A program made the translations under genes and the position numbers. From NCBI RefSeq assembly GCF_003034915.1, contig NZ_PZJX01000043.1, positions 102,292 through 166,291 on the forward strand: a DNA stretch of 64,000 nt. Direction: 5' to 3'. The stretch is from Mesorhizobium helmanticense. Its GTDB lineage: Bacteria; Pseudomonadota; Alphaproteobacteria; Rhizobiales; Rhizobiaceae. The stretch's first letter is position 1, and every line of letters starts with the position of its first letter. Shown piece after piece: positions 9,135 through 18,048 of this stretch. Below the pieces are notes generated by a model. That model had not been told where the DNA came from, did not search any database, and saw only the letters and a list, made by a program, of their open reading frames with translations.

Positions 9135-10634
9135 TCACGCCTTCATCGCCCCGGCGATAAGCGAATCGATCTGCGTCTCGACCTCGATGCGCGCCTTCAG
9201 TTTGCCGGCAAAGTCAGCGCCGGCGGCCTTTACGGCTTCGGGCAGCGTAGCGTATTCGCTGAGCGCCTTGGCGTAGTCACCCTGGTTGACCGCCACCTCC
9301 ATGCGCGCCACGGTTTCCGGCGCGCCAGCGCCTTCGACCGCACCGATCGGCCTGACCTTGACCAGCGATTCGGCGCTGGTCAAAAGGTTCTGCAGGAAGC
9401 CGGCATTCTGGTCGACAGGTGCCGCGGCAGTGACCATGGCATTGGCCGCTGCCTCCATTTCGGCCGCGATATCGGCGCGCTTTGCAACGCCCTTTTCGGC
9501 GTAGGGCCGCAGCGCGGCTAACTCCGGTGCATCCGGCGAGATCGCCGCGAAGGTCTCGAGCTCGGCGGCGAACGGCGCGCCACGGTCGAGCGCCGCCTTC
9601 AGCGCTGACGCCGCGATGGCGAGCGCGATCTTCGGCTGCGAGGCCTGCGCCTCTACCTTGCCGGAGAGCTGCGCCACCGATTGTTCCAGCGCGGTAAGCC
9701 GGCTGTCCTGCGCCGTCGCCGCCTCGCCGGCGGATTTCAGCGCCGCATCGAGCCCGGCCAGCTTCTCGTTCAGCGGGCCGAGGTCGACCGGCGCCGCATT
9801 GCCGGCCTGGCCAAGTGCCGCGACCGCCGTCTCGATCTGCTTGACCTTGTCGCCGAGCGCCGCAAGCCCGGCAGTGTCGCCTGCGCCGCCCTGCCCGACC
9901 GTCGATTTGAGCGCCGCGACATCCGTCTTGACCTGGTCCAGCGCCGACGCCAGCCCGTCCACCTTGGCCGATGCATCACTGTTGTCGCCGGCTTCCTTCA
10001 AGCCTACGATCTCGCTCCTCAGCGAAGCGATTTCGCCGTTGACGCCGTCGAGCGATACAGTGCCGGATTCCGCTCCTCCGAGCAGGCCGGCAAACTGCAG
10101 TCCGCCCGCCCCGGCCAGCGCAATGACGCCGCCGATGATGCCTGCGGCAATGCCGTTGATGCCGCCACGCTTCGGCTGCGCTGCCATGTCCGCGTTCCTC
10201 GTCTGGGTTGTTTTCGGCGCGTCTTCGGCGCTGCCGGCGCCTGTTCCACTGGCCCCGGCCTCACTGGCTTTGCCGGTCGCATCATCGAAACCGTAGTCGA
10301 AGGCGCGGTTCGGTGGCGCGTCCGAGCCAGCCGGATAAGGAAGCTCCGCTTCTGCGGAACTCTTTGTGCCGGCAGCCTCCTGCCCGGCCTGCGCCGCGTC
10401 GGTGTGCTCCCACGGCTCGAGATCGGTCTGGTCGGCATGCACCGGCTCTTCGGGCATTTCCGGTTGCGACGCATTCGCCGCCTCCTCCACCTTCGCCTCG
10501 TCGGTCTGCGCCGCATCCTCCAGAGCTTTGGCCGCATCCTCCTCGACGATGCGCGAGACGGAGCCAGGCTCGAGTTCGATGGTCACCGGCTCGCGACGGC
10601 TTTTCGAATGTCGCATCTTCGGCGTCTTGACCAT
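9135..10634 (-). CDS. mitofilin (Mic60)-like inner-membrane protein, COG4223
   Basis: 499 aa protein with an acidic, disordered N-terminal region (about 1-175), one membrane helix (GINGIAAGIIGGVIALAGAG), then a long Ala/Leu-rich coiled coil (about 210-350) and a helical C-terminal mitofilin-type domain. It is related to mitochondrial Mic60, which shapes cristae; in alphaproteobacteria the homologue is linked to intracytoplasmic or envelope membranes. I start at the ATG 10634 because GGAG at 10642-10645 is spaced 7 bases from it; the upstream TTG at 10649 lacks a site. It sits 90 bases after hemD and 15 before hemY, the usual context of the bacterial gene. Confidence 0.87.
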   Translation of the reverse strand: MVKTPKMRHSKSRREPVTIELEPGSVSRIVEEDAAKALEDAAQTDEAKVEEAANASQPEMPEEPVHADQTDLEPWEHTDAAQAGQEAAGTKSSAEAELPYPAGSDAPPNRAFDYGFDDATGKASEAGASGTGAGSAEDAPKTTQTRNADMAAQPKRGGINGIAAGIIGGVIALAGAGGLQFAGLLGGAESGTVSLDGVNGEIASLRSEIVGLKEAGDNSDASAKVDGLASALDQVKTDVAALKSTVGQGGAGDTAGLAALGDKVKQIETAVAALGQAGNAAPVDLGPLNEKLAGLDAALKSAGEAATAQDSRLTALEQSVAQLSGKVEAQASQPKIALAIAASALKAALDRGAPFAAELETFAAISPDAPELAALRPYAEKGVAKRADIAAEMEAAANAMVTAAAPVDQNAGFLQNLLTSAESLVKVRPIGAVEGAGAPETVARMEVAVNQGDYAKALSEYATLPEAVKAAGADFAGKLKARIEVETQIDSLIAGAMKA

Positions 10635-10724
10635 GCTTGGGCTCCGCAAAATCCGCTTCGGGATGGTTCAGGATGGGTCTAGCACATCACCAAGCGGTGA
10701 AAAGGGGCGGTGTGATGACGCGGC

Positions 10725-11435
10725 TCAGCGCCACTCCTGCAAAAGCGCCAACAGCGCCTCTTCACTGGGTTCTTTCGCAATCTGCATTCTTTCGCTGGAA
10801 ATACCCCCAAGCGCTGCGGCGATACGCCCCGAGAGGGCAAGAAACCGAGTATTGTCAAAAAGATCATGCAGCTTTGGTCGCTCGATCATGGTCTGCATCG
10901 CCACCGCTGCCTTGGCCGAATAAAGCAGGACCGTCTCGACCGGTTGGCCGACGAGTCGGTCGATGATATCGCCGTCGGAATAGTCCAGTGCGAGGGTGTC
11001 GTAAGTCTCGACGGCGCGGACATGCACCGCGGCCGCCTCAAGCCGCTCCTCGAAGGTGGCAAAACGCACGCGGCCGCAGAGATAGGCGATCGTCTTGCCG
11101 GAGAGGCTCGCCGCAAGTGCATCGGCCAGCGCTTCGGCATCTCCGGAACCTTCGCTGACGGATACAAACCCGGCCTCTCGCGCGGCCTGCGCCGTCCGTT
11201 TGCCGACGGCATGGCAAGGCAAGGCGGCGAGCGCCGCAATCAACGCCTTCGGCGCATGGCGCAGCGCATTGGCGCTGGTGACCGCAACGGCCACGGCATC
11301 GTCCGGAACGGCGCCGGCATCGACCGGAACCGTTTCGGTCAGCGGCAGCAGGATCGGCTGAAAACCCATGTCCCGTAACCGCCGTGCGGTGCGCGACGCG
11401 CCCGGTTCCGGTCTCGTTACCAGGACGCGGACCAT
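10725..11435 (-). CDS. hemD: uroporphyrinogen-III synthase
   Basis: Cyclises hydroxymethylbilane to uroporphyrinogen III, with inversion of ring D (cytosol). 236 aa, the normal length for this poorly conserved family: N-terminal VLVTRPEPGASRTA, a central VTSANALRHAP and AVGKRTAQAAREAG, and the C-terminal LLYSAKAAVAM. The ATG at 11435 lies one base after the hemC stop (TGA-C-ATG), which decides the start and implies translational coupling. It supplies the tetrapyrrole backbone together with hemC. Confidence 0.92.
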   Translation of the reverse strand: MVRVLVTRPEPGASRTARRLRDMGFQPILLPLTETVPVDAGAVPDDAVAVAVTSANALRHAPKALIAALAALPCHAVGKRTAQAAREAGFVSVSEGSGDAEALADALAASLSGKTIAYLCGRVRFATFEERLEAAAVHVRAVETYDTLALDYSDGDIIDRLVGQPVETVLLYSAKAAVAMQTMIERPKLHDLFDNTRFLALSGRIAAALGGISSERMQIAKEPSEEALLALLQEWR

Positions 11436-11436
11436 G

Positions 11437-12363
11437 TCAGGCCCAGCCGTCGAAGAATTTCTCGCCGGCCTTGGTCCGCACCGTCCTGGCTGCGTCCGCA
11501 CCGATCAGCGCTGCATCCCCGGCCGGACCTTGCGCCTTGACCTCATGCCAGTCCGTGCCATCCGGCGAGATGATCAATCCGGCGAAGGACAGTATCCCGC
11601 CTGATATCGTCGCATGGCCGGCGATCGGCGTGCGGCAGGATCCGTCGAGCGCCGCGAGGAAGGCGCGCTCGCAGGCCAGCGCCTGGCCGGTCGGTACGTC
11701 ATGGATTGCCGTCAGCACTTTCTCCACATCGCGGTCGCCGATACGGGTTTCAATGCCGATCGCGCCTTGCCCGGGCGCCGGTGGAAAGAGATCGAGCGGC
11801 ATCAGGTCGGTGACGACATGTTCGAGCCCGAGCCGCTTCAGCCCGGCATAGGCCAAAATGGTGCCGTCGGCGATGCCTTCGTCCAGCTTGCGCAGCCGCG
11901 TCTGCACATTGCCGCGGAACATCACCACGTCGAGGTCCGGCCGCATGCGCCGGATCAGCGCCTGGCGCCTGAGCGACGACGAGCCGACCTTGGCGCCTTG
12001 CGGCAGGTCGGCGATCGCCTTCACCGCCTTGCCGATGAAAGCGTCGCGCGCATCCTCGCGCGGCAGGAAGGCGCTGAGTTCCAGCCCATCGGGCAACAGC
12101 GTCGGCATGTCCTTGGACGAATGCACGGCGATGTCGATGCGCCGCTCGAGCAGCGCCTCCTCGATCTCCTTGGTGAACAGGCCCTTGCCGCCGGCTTCCG
12201 ACAGCGGCCGGTCCTGGATACGGTCGCCGCTGGTCGAGATGACGACAATCTCGAACGCCTCAGCCGGCATGTCGTGCGCCGCCATCAGCCGCGCCTGCGT
12301 TTCATGCGCCTGCGCCAGCGCCAGCGGGCTGCCGCGTGTTCCGATTTTCAAGGTTGTTTGCAT
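11437..12363 (-). CDS. hemC: hydroxymethylbilane synthase (porphobilinogen deaminase)
   Basis: Polymerises four porphobilinogen units to hydroxymethylbilane. 308 aa from the ATG at 12363. KIGTRGSPLALAQA at 6-19 and VGSSSLRRQAL are present, and the dipyrromethane cofactor is attached to C243 in DGSCRTPIAGHA. The open frame runs far upstream of 12363 but that part lacks family similarity and overlaps tsaD. Divergent from tsaD with a 102-base shared promoter region (12364-12465), and coupled to hemD downstream. Confidence 0.96.
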   Translation of the reverse strand: MQTTLKIGTRGSPLALAQAHETQARLMAAHDMPAEAFEIVVISTSGDRIQDRPLSEAGGKGLFTKEIEEALLERRIDIAVHSSKDMPTLLPDGLELSAFLPREDARDAFIGKAVKAIADLPQGAKVGSSSLRRQALIRRMRPDLDVVMFRGNVQTRLRKLDEGIADGTILAYAGLKRLGLEHVVTDLMPLDLFPPAPGQGAIGIETRIGDRDVEKVLTAIHDVPTGQALACERAFLAALDGSCRTPIAGHATISGGILSFAGLIISPDGTDWHEVKAQGPAGDAALIGADAARTVRTKAGEKFFDGWA

Positions 12364-12465
12364 GGCGCGCGGTCCGTGATAACCCCCGGCAGATTGAGGC
12401 CGTTTTTCCGGGCTTTCTCCTAACGGGGAAAGGCTGGTTGCACAATCACTAGGGACAGCGACGAA

Positions 12466-13554
12466 TTGATCCGCGTTCTGGGCATTGAGACGAGTTGCGA
12501 CGAGACTGCCGCCAGCGTGGTCACGCTGGAAGGCGATGCCGCGCCAAAAATCCTGTCCAATATCGTGCTCAGCCAGATCGAGGAGCACGCCGCCTTTGGC
12601 GGCGTCGTGCCGGAGATCGCCGCGCGCGCCCATGTCGAGGCGCTGGACGGCATTATTGAAGCAGCCCTTGCCGATTCGGGTGCAAAGCTCGCCGACATCG
12701 ATGCCATCGCCGCGACCGCCGGTCCGGGCCTCGTCGGCGGGCTGATCGTCGGGCTGATGACGGCCAAGGCGATTGCCGCGGCGGCACACAAGCCGCTGCT
12801 CGCCATCAACCACCTCGAGGGCCACGCGCTGACCGCCAGGCTGACCGATGGCCTCGATTTCCCCTATCTCTTGCTGCTGGTGTCGGGCGGCCACACGCAG
12901 ATCGTCGCGGTGCGCGGCGTCGGCGACTATCAGCGCTGGGCGACGACCATTGACGATGCGCTGGGCGAAGCCTTCGACAAGACGGCCAAGATGCTCGGCC
13001 TACCCTATCCCGGCGGACCGAATGTCGAGAAGGCGGCAGCGACCGGCGATGCCACGCGTTTCGCCTTTCCGCGCCCGATGAAGGGCTCGGCACAACCCGA
13101 CTTCTCCTTTTCCGGCCTCAAGACCGCCGTGCGCCAGGCGGCAACGGCGATTGCCCCGCTGAGCGACCAGGACGTCGCCGACATCTGCGCCTCGTTCCAG
13201 GCGGCAGTCGCCGATGCACTGGGCGACCGCGTTTCGCGAGCGCTTAGCCGGTTCCGTCAGGAGTTTCCGGGCAAGGCGGAGCCGGCGCTGGTCGTCGCCG
13301 GCGGCGTCGCCGCCAACCGCACGATCAAGGCGACACTGCAAGCCCTGTGCGCCGAGGCCGGCTTTCAATTTGTCGCGCCGCCGCTGAAGCTCTGCACCGA
13401 CAACGCCGCGATGATCGCCTGGGCCGGCATTGAACGGCTGCGCGCCGGCATCGTGCAAGAAAACGCCGCCGATTTCGTGCCGCGCTCGCGCTGGCCGCTG
13501 GACAGCGTCTCCGCCCCGATGATCGGTTCGGGCCGGCGCGGAGCCAAAGCATGA
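12466..13554 (+). CDS. tsaD: tRNA N6-adenosine threonylcarbamoyltransferase
   Basis: Transfers threonylcarbamoyl from TC-AMP to A37 of ANN-decoding tRNAs (t6A), with TsaB and TsaE. 362 aa. Begins at a TTG (12466) giving MIRVLGIETSCDETAAS, the family N-terminus; AGGGA lies about 10 bases upstream. Metal-binding H116 and H120 are in NHLEGH; SGGHTQIV and AGGVAANRTI (ASKHA nucleotide motifs) follow. It overlaps gpsA by 4 bases (ATGA), so the two are co-translated. Confidence 0.96.
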   Translation: MIRVLGIETSCDETAASVVTLEGDAAPKILSNIVLSQIEEHAAFGGVVPEIAARAHVEALDGIIEAALADSGAKLADIDAIAATAGPGLVGGLIVGLMTAKAIAAAAHKPLLAINHLEGHALTARLTDGLDFPYLLLLVSGGHTQIVAVRGVGDYQRWATTIDDALGEAFDKTAKMLGLPYPGGPNVEKAAATGDATRFAFPRPMKGSAQPDFSFSGLKTAVRQAATAIAPLSDQDVADICASFQAAVADALGDRVSRALSRFRQEFPGKAEPALVVAGGVAANRTIKATLQALCAEAGFQFVAPPLKLCTDNAAMIAWAGIERLRAGIVQENAADFVPRSRWPLDSVSAPMIGSGRRGAKA

Positions 13555-14576
13555 CCAACGAGGGCATGACCGGCGGCGAGGATAGGACACCAAGCGGCTG
13601 GCGCGTCGCCGTGCTTGGCGGCGGCGCCTGGGGCACGGCGCTGGCGCTGGCAATGCTGCGCGCTGGCCATTTCGTCCGCCTCTATGCGCGCGACCCGCAG
13701 ACCGTCGCCGCGATCGACCACGGCGAAAATCCGCGCTATCTGCCGGGTATCGCGATCGAACCCGGCATCGTGGCGACCAGCGACATCAAGGCCGCGCTCG
13801 ACGGCGCCGATTGCGTGCTGGCGGTGACGCCGGCGCAGTCGCTGCGCACCATGCTGGCAACAGCGAAAGACCATATGCCGCAAGGCGTCCCGCTGGTTCT
13901 CTGCGCCAAGGGCATCGAGCGCGACACCGGCGCGCTGCTGTCGGCGATAGTCGAGGAAATTCTGCCGAAAAATCCGGTCGCCGCTCTGTCCGGCCCGAGT
14001 TTTGCCACCGACGTAGCCAGGGGCCTGCCGACCGCCGTAGTGGTCGCCGCTCGCGACGCGGGTCTGGCGGCAGACCTTGCCGCCCGCTTTTCGGCCGAGA
14101 ACCTGCGCTGCTACTCAAGCGACGACCTGATCGGCGTCGAGATCGGCGGCGCGCTGAAGAACGTCTTTGCGATTGCCGCGGGTGCGGTCACCGGCGCCGG
14201 GCTCGGCGCCAGCGCCCAGGCCGCCATGGTGACGCGCGGCTTCGTCGAATTGCGCCGCATCGGTGCGGCCTTCGGCGCGAAACCGGAAACACTGATGGGG
14301 CTTTCCGGCCTCGGTGACCTTTTGCTCACCTGCTCATCCGCCCAGTCGCGCAATTTCGCCTACGGGCTGGCGCTGGGCCAGGGCAAGCCGCTTGCCGGCC
14401 TGCCGCTGGCCGAAGGCGTGCCGACGGCGGCGATCGCCGCCCGCATCGCCGTCGAGCGCGGAATCGACGCGCCGATCATCACAGCCGTCGCGGCGATACT
14501 GGACGGCACGGTCACCATAAGCCAGGCTGTGACGGCGCTGATGACCAGACCGTTGAAGACCGAAACCGACCTATAA
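13551..14576 (+). CDS. gpsA: glycerol-3-phosphate dehydrogenase [NAD(P)+]
   Basis: Reduces dihydroxyacetone phosphate to sn-glycerol 3-phosphate for phospholipid synthesis (cytosol). 341 aa. Rossmann motif VLGGGAWGTALA is near residue 21; the catalytic lysine region EIGGALKNVFAIAAG and the substrate loop GLGDLLLTCSS are intact. The first 15 residues before the Rossmann strand are longer than usual, so an internal start cannot be excluded, but ATG 13551 overlaps the tsaD stop by 4 bases. Genes for YciI- and EVE-domain proteins follow in the same direction. Confidence 0.95.
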   Translation: MTNEGMTGGEDRTPSGWRVAVLGGGAWGTALALAMLRAGHFVRLYARDPQTVAAIDHGENPRYLPGIAIEPGIVATSDIKAALDGADCVLAVTPAQSLRTMLATAKDHMPQGVPLVLCAKGIERDTGALLSAIVEEILPKNPVAALSGPSFATDVARGLPTAVVVAARDAGLAADLAARFSAENLRCYSSDDLIGVEIGGALKNVFAIAAGAVTGAGLGASAQAAMVTRGFVELRRIGAAFGAKPETLMGLSGLGDLLLTCSSAQSRNFAYGLALGQGKPLAGLPLAEGVPTAAIAARIAVERGIDAPIITAVAAILDGTVTISQAVTALMTRPLKTETDL

Positions 14577-14602
14577 ATTCGAACGACCCGGAGCTGAAAA
14601 AG

Positions 14603-14899
14603 ATGCTGTTTGCGTGGATTTGCAAGGACAAGCCTGGAAAGCTGCAGGTGCGGCTCGATACACGGCCAGAACATGTTGCCTTCCTGGAAGGGCTGAACAG
14701 CGAGAAGAAACTGGCCTTCGCCGGTCCGTTCCTCGATGCCGACGGCAAGCCGAATGGCAGCCTCGTGGTGGTCGAGGCGCCCGATCTGGCTGCGGCGAAA
14801 GCGCTGTCGGCCGCCGATCCCTATGCTAGGGCCGGACTGTTCGAAAGTGTCGAAATCCGGCAGTGGAATTGGGTTTTCAACAAGCCGGCGGCTAACTAA
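14603..14899 (+). CDS. YciI family protein
   Basis: 98 aa ferredoxin-like alpha-beta protein of the YciI family (COG2350). The conserved His of RPEHVAFLEGL, the GPF of FAGPFLDADG and the C-terminal ADPYARAGLFESVEI are recognisable. YciI proteins are thought to have a His-Asp active site but their reaction is generally unknown. It starts 26 bases after gpsA with a CCCGGAG site before the ATG, and is probably part of the tsaD-gpsA transcript. Confidence 0.88.
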   Translation: MLFAWICKDKPGKLQVRLDTRPEHVAFLEGLNSEKKLAFAGPFLDADGKPNGSLVVVEAPDLAAAKALSAADPYARAGLFESVEIRQWNWVFNKPAAN

Positions 14900-14935
14900 T
14901 CCTGATCGCGGACGAGCGAACGCAAGGAGGAGCAA

Positions 14936-15361
14936 ATGAATTACTGGCTGTTCAAATCCGAGCCCTCGGTCTTCTCGTTCGAGGCGCTGAAGGCGAAGGG
15001 CAAGGCCGGCACGCAATGGGACGGCGTGCGCAACTATGCGGCGCGCAACAACATGAAGGCGATGCAGATCGGCGATCTCGGCTTCTTCTACCATTCCAAC
15101 GAAGGGCTTAACGTCGTCGGCATCGCCGAGGTTTGCGCGCTTGCCCATCCCGACACCACCACTGACGATCCCCGATGGGAATGCGTCGACATCCGCGCCT
15201 TCAAGGACGTGCCTAACCCGCCGACTCTGGAACAGGTCAAGGCCAATCCCAAGCTGGCCGAAATGGCGCTGGTCCGGCTCGGGCGGCTTTCCGTCCAGCC
15301 GGTGACGCCGGCCGAATGGAAAGAGGTCTGCCGCATGGGCGGCCTGTCACCCGCCCCGTGA
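14936..15361 (+). CDS. EVE domain-containing protein (PUA-like fold)
   Basis: 141 aa, full-length single EVE domain: MNYWLFKSEP at the N-terminus, WDGVRNYAARNNMKAMQIGD and FFYHSN around residues 29-62, GIAEV after. EVE domains are PUA-like and bind modified nucleobases in DNA or RNA; the bacterial stand-alone form lies next to housekeeping genes such as this and its ligand is not fixed by sequence. AAGGAGGAGC precedes the ATG. The stop overlaps the next gene's GTG by 4 bases. Confidence 0.92.
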   Translation: MNYWLFKSEPSVFSFEALKAKGKAGTQWDGVRNYAARNNMKAMQIGDLGFFYHSNEGLNVVGIAEVCALAHPDTTTDDPRWECVDIRAFKDVPNPPTLEQVKANPKLAEMALVRLGRLSVQPVTPAEWKEVCRMGGLSPAP

Positions 15362-16014
15362 CGGCGCTGACGCCGAACAGCGCAAAAAAGTTCATCCTCG
15401 ACAACACGGCGTTGATGGCGCCGCCGCATGTGCCGGAGATTGTCCTGCATCTGGCCGACGAGGCACATGATCTTTGGCAGCGCACCGAGGACGAGCTGAC
15501 CGAAATCGGCCTGCCGCCGCCCTTCTGGGCCTTTGCTTGGGCCGGCGGCCAGGGCCTTGCCCGATATATCATCGACAATCCTGCGACGGTGAGCGGCAAG
15601 TGCGTGCTCGACTTCGCTTCCGGCTCCGGCCTTGTCGCCATCGCAGCCGTGCAGGCCGGCGCGGCGGAGGTGATCGCCGCCGACATCGACCCGTTCTGCG
15701 CGACCGCAATCCGCCTCAATGCCGAAGCCAATGGCGCCGGGATAAATTTCCTCGGCACGGATTGCATCGGCACCGATGCCAGCTGGGATGTGGTTCTGGC
15801 TGGCGACGTCTTTTACGACAAGCCTTTAGCCGATCGTCTGATGCCGTGGCTCGCAGTGCTGAGAGCGCGCGGCGCCGAAATCCTCGTCGGCGACCCCGGC
15901 CGCGCCTATCTGCCGAAGACTGGGCTGGAACCGCTTGCCGTCTACGAGGTGGCGGTGACGCGGGCCCTCGAGGACGCCGAGGTCAAGCGCACCACCGTCT
16001 GGCGCCTTTCTTGA
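15358..16014 (+). CDS. class I SAM-dependent methyltransferase, COG3897 (Nnt1/ETFB-KMT-like)
   Basis: 218 aa methyltransferase of the group that includes nicotinamide N-methyltransferase-like and ETF-beta lysine methyltransferases. SAM motif I VLDFASGSGLVAIAA and motif II AADIDPFCATAI are intact; PPPFWAFAWAGGQGLARY upstream is typical of this group. The GTG at 15358 overlaps the EVE stop (GTGA) and is preferred over the upstream in-frame start at 15316. Protein methylation is the likeliest role but the target is not determined. Confidence 0.85.
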   Translation: MTALTPNSAKKFILDNTALMAPPHVPEIVLHLADEAHDLWQRTEDELTEIGLPPPFWAFAWAGGQGLARYIIDNPATVSGKCVLDFASGSGLVAIAAVQAGAAEVIAADIDPFCATAIRLNAEANGAGINFLGTDCIGTDASWDVVLAGDVFYDKPLADRLMPWLAVLRARGAEILVGDPGRAYLPKTGLEPLAVYEVAVTRALEDAEVKRTTVWRLS

Positions 16015-16083
16015 CGGCAACGCCGAACAGGCGTTCCATCGCGCATCGATTATGAGAATGTCGTTGTCCCAAAACCGCTGGCA

Positions 16084-16104
16084 CCCTCGGTTCAAGACCG
16101 AGGG
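16084..16104 (+). terminator. perfect 8-bp hairpin, terminator-like
   Basis: CCCTCGGT (16084-16091) pairs fully with ACCGAGGG (16097-16104) around a 5-base loop, followed by CATGCTTTT. It lies between the methyltransferase stop and the DUF1761 gene and probably attenuates or ends the tsaD-gpsA-EVE transcript; the T-run is short. Confidence 0.5.
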
Positions 16105-16142
16105 CATGCTTTTGGGCGACATGCTTGCGGGGAGGGAAACTC

Positions 16143-16565
16143 ATGGATTTTTCAGCAGTGAACTGGCTGGCGGTGATCGTCGCCGCCGTGGTGGCGTGGC
16201 TGTTCGGCGCGGTCTGGTACATGGGTTTGAGCAAGCCGTGGCTGAAGGCCGCCAAGCTTGATCCGGCAACGATGAAGAAATCGCCGCTGCCCTTCGTCAT
16301 CTCCTTCATCGCCGAACTGTTGATGGCGCTTGTCACCGCCCTGATCGTCGGCGCGATGACCGGCGGCGAGCCGAGCCTCGTCGCCGGACTGGTCTTCGGC
16401 TTCGTTCTCTGGCTGGGCTTCGTCGCCACGACGCTCTCCGTCAACCATCGCTATGAAGGCTTCGGCTGGGATCTGACCCTGATCGACGCCGGCCATTGGC
16501 TTGGCGTGCTGCTGCTCATCGGCGCTGTAATCGGCTGGTTCGGCGTGGCTGAAGTCGCGGGCTGA
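16143..16565 (+). CDS. DUF1761 domain membrane protein
   Basis: 140 aa integral membrane protein with four hydrophobic segments (about 5-25, 50-72, 80-100, 113-135). The N-terminal NWLAVIVAAVVAWLFGAVWY and the conserved H-LGVLLLIGAV in the last helix fit DUF1761. Start at ATG 16143, behind GGGGAGGGAA; the ATG-like start at 16125 adds six residues without a site. Function unknown in the family. Confidence 0.85.
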   Translation: MDFSAVNWLAVIVAAVVAWLFGAVWYMGLSKPWLKAAKLDPATMKKSPLPFVISFIAELLMALVTALIVGAMTGGEPSLVAGLVFGFVLWLGFVATTLSVNHRYEGFGWDLTLIDAGHWLGVLLLIGAVIGWFGVAEVAG

Positions 16566-16591
16566 GCGTTGCCGCCGAGAATGGGGCGACG

Positions 16592-17542
16592 CTAAAGCTC
16601 GTCCCAGCTTCGACGTGTCGGATCTGGCTGCGGGTTGTGGACTTCGTTCAGGAGCCAATCCCTGAACGCCACGATCCTGGCATCATCTGCGGCTGCCTGC
16701 GGGTAGACCAGGTGATAGGCGAAGTCGGGTGCAACCTTGATGCCCAGGGCGAACGGCCGCACCAACCGGCCTTCGGAAAGATCGTTTGCCACCATGGCGA
16801 ATTCGGCGAGCGCCACTGCATTGCCGTCGAGCGCGGCCTGCACCGCATCCGATGAGCTGCCGAAGACAATGGTCCGGCTGTCATCGAAATCGTCGACACC
16901 CGCGGCCGCCATCCACATGCGCCAGTTCGGCCAGGTCACGCCTTGCCGCGACCACGCGATATGGGCGAGCGTGTGATGGAAGAGATCGCGCGGCTCCTTC
17001 AGCGGCGGTCCCGCCCTGAGCAGCGCCGGACTGCACACGGGAATGATCATGTTGTCGAACAGGCGATGGCTGCAAAGCCCCTGATATTTCCCGGTGCCGA
17101 AGCGGATACCGACATCGACGTCGTCACGATCGAAGTCGCGCACTTCATAGGAGATGTCGAAGCGCAGGTCGATCTCAGGCTGGTGCCTGCGAAAATCGTC
17201 GACGCGCCGCATCAGCCATTTTGTCGCGAACTGCGCGTCGAGCGTAATCTTCAGCAAAGCCGTGCCGCGCGTCATCTTGTGCGCTCGCGAAACCGCCCGG
17301 CCAAGCAGGTCGAGCGCGTCGGCCGAGGCCTCGAACAGCACCGTACCCGCCTCGGTCAGCCTGATGGTGCGGCTGGTGCGCGTGAACAGCACGAGGCCTA
17401 GCTGATCCTCGATCTCCTTGATCTGGTGGCTGACCGCCGCCGGCGTCAGGCCGAGCTCATCGGCGGCGCGGGTGAAATTGAGGTGCCGGGCCGCCGCCTC
17501 CAGCGTCCTCAGGGCACGCGTTCCCGGCAGCAGGCGGGCCAT
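16592..17542 (-). CDS. LysR-family transcriptional regulator (GcvA-like)
   Basis: 316 aa. Winged HTH at about 5-63 (LRTLEAAARHLNFTRAADELGLTPAAVSHQIK) and a type-2 periplasmic-binding co-inducer domain from about 90. The sequence pattern, notably FVRP-type RLVRPF near the end, is that of the GcvA subgroup. ATG 17542 is chosen because the domain begins right after it; an upstream TTG (17587) adds 15 unlike residues. No clear ribosome-binding site is seen. It is divergent from the DUF1127 gene; the 164-base gap has AT-rich inverted segments that may be its site. The ligand is unknown. Confidence 0.87.
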   Translation of the reverse strand: MARLLPGTRALRTLEAAARHLNFTRAADELGLTPAAVSHQIKEIEDQLGLVLFTRTSRTIRLTEAGTVLFEASADALDLLGRAVSRAHKMTRGTALLKITLDAQFATKWLMRRVDDFRRHQPEIDLRFDISYEVRDFDRDDVDVGIRFGTGKYQGLCSHRLFDNMIIPVCSPALLRAGPPLKEPRDLFHHTLAHIAWSRQGVTWPNWRMWMAAAGVDDFDDSRTIVFGSSSDAVQAALDGNAVALAEFAMVANDLSEGRLVRPFALGIKVAPDFAYHLVYPQAAADDARIVAFRDWLLNEVHNPQPDPTRRSWDEL

Positions 17543-17706
17543 CAGCGCGGGATGATTTTTGGCAGGATCATCGCCTCGGATCCACAAATAAAACTTGATG
17601 ATCTAGAAAGAACTACTCGTTTCCCTCTTAAATTTCAATCCGGCATGATGTGACCATCGAGAAACTATCAAACCGGGTTTGATATCCGGATGGAACGGAT
17701 CACGTC

Positions 17707-17961
17707 ATGTCACACATCGTTTTGAAGTCTCCTTCTGCCGGGCCAGTCTGGCTGCGCGCGGCAATTGAATGGCTCCACCACGCGAAAATCGCGATCAACC
17801 TCCGGCCTGAGCACAGCCTCCCGCGTGAAAATATCGAGGACCTCTCGGACCGCCAACTGCGCGACATCGGCGCCGAGCGGAAGGATGTCGCCCGCGCCAT
17901 GGACCGGGAGCTGGGCCGGCTGGGATTGCTCGACATTGGCTGGCAATTGCCGCGGAAATAG
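17707..17961 (+). CDS. DUF1127 (YjiS-like) small protein
   Basis: 84 aa. The DUF1127 core is in the second half: ENIEDLSDRQLRDIGAERKD followed by a short Arg/Asp-rich helix. In alphaproteobacteria such small Arg-rich proteins have been tied to stress, phosphate or carbon responses and RNA binding. It is divergent from the LysR gene and may be its target. Its TAG stop lies two bases before a long palindromic repeat. Confidence 0.85.
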   Translation: MSHIVLKSPSAGPVWLRAAIEWLHHAKIAINLRPEHSLPRENIEDLSDRQLRDIGAERKDVARAMDRELGRLGLLDIGWQLPRK

Positions 17962-17963
17962 AG

Positions 17964-18044
<81 letters not shown>

Positions 18045-18048
18045 TCCC

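Noticed and set aside
7323..9521. 732-codon plus-strand frame opposite hemY
   Set aside because: Antisense shadow of hemY and its neighbours, with no family similarity.
12364..12894. N-terminal extension of hemC
   Set aside because: In frame, but overlaps tsaD on the other strand and lacks HemC similarity; ATG 12363 gives the canonical start.
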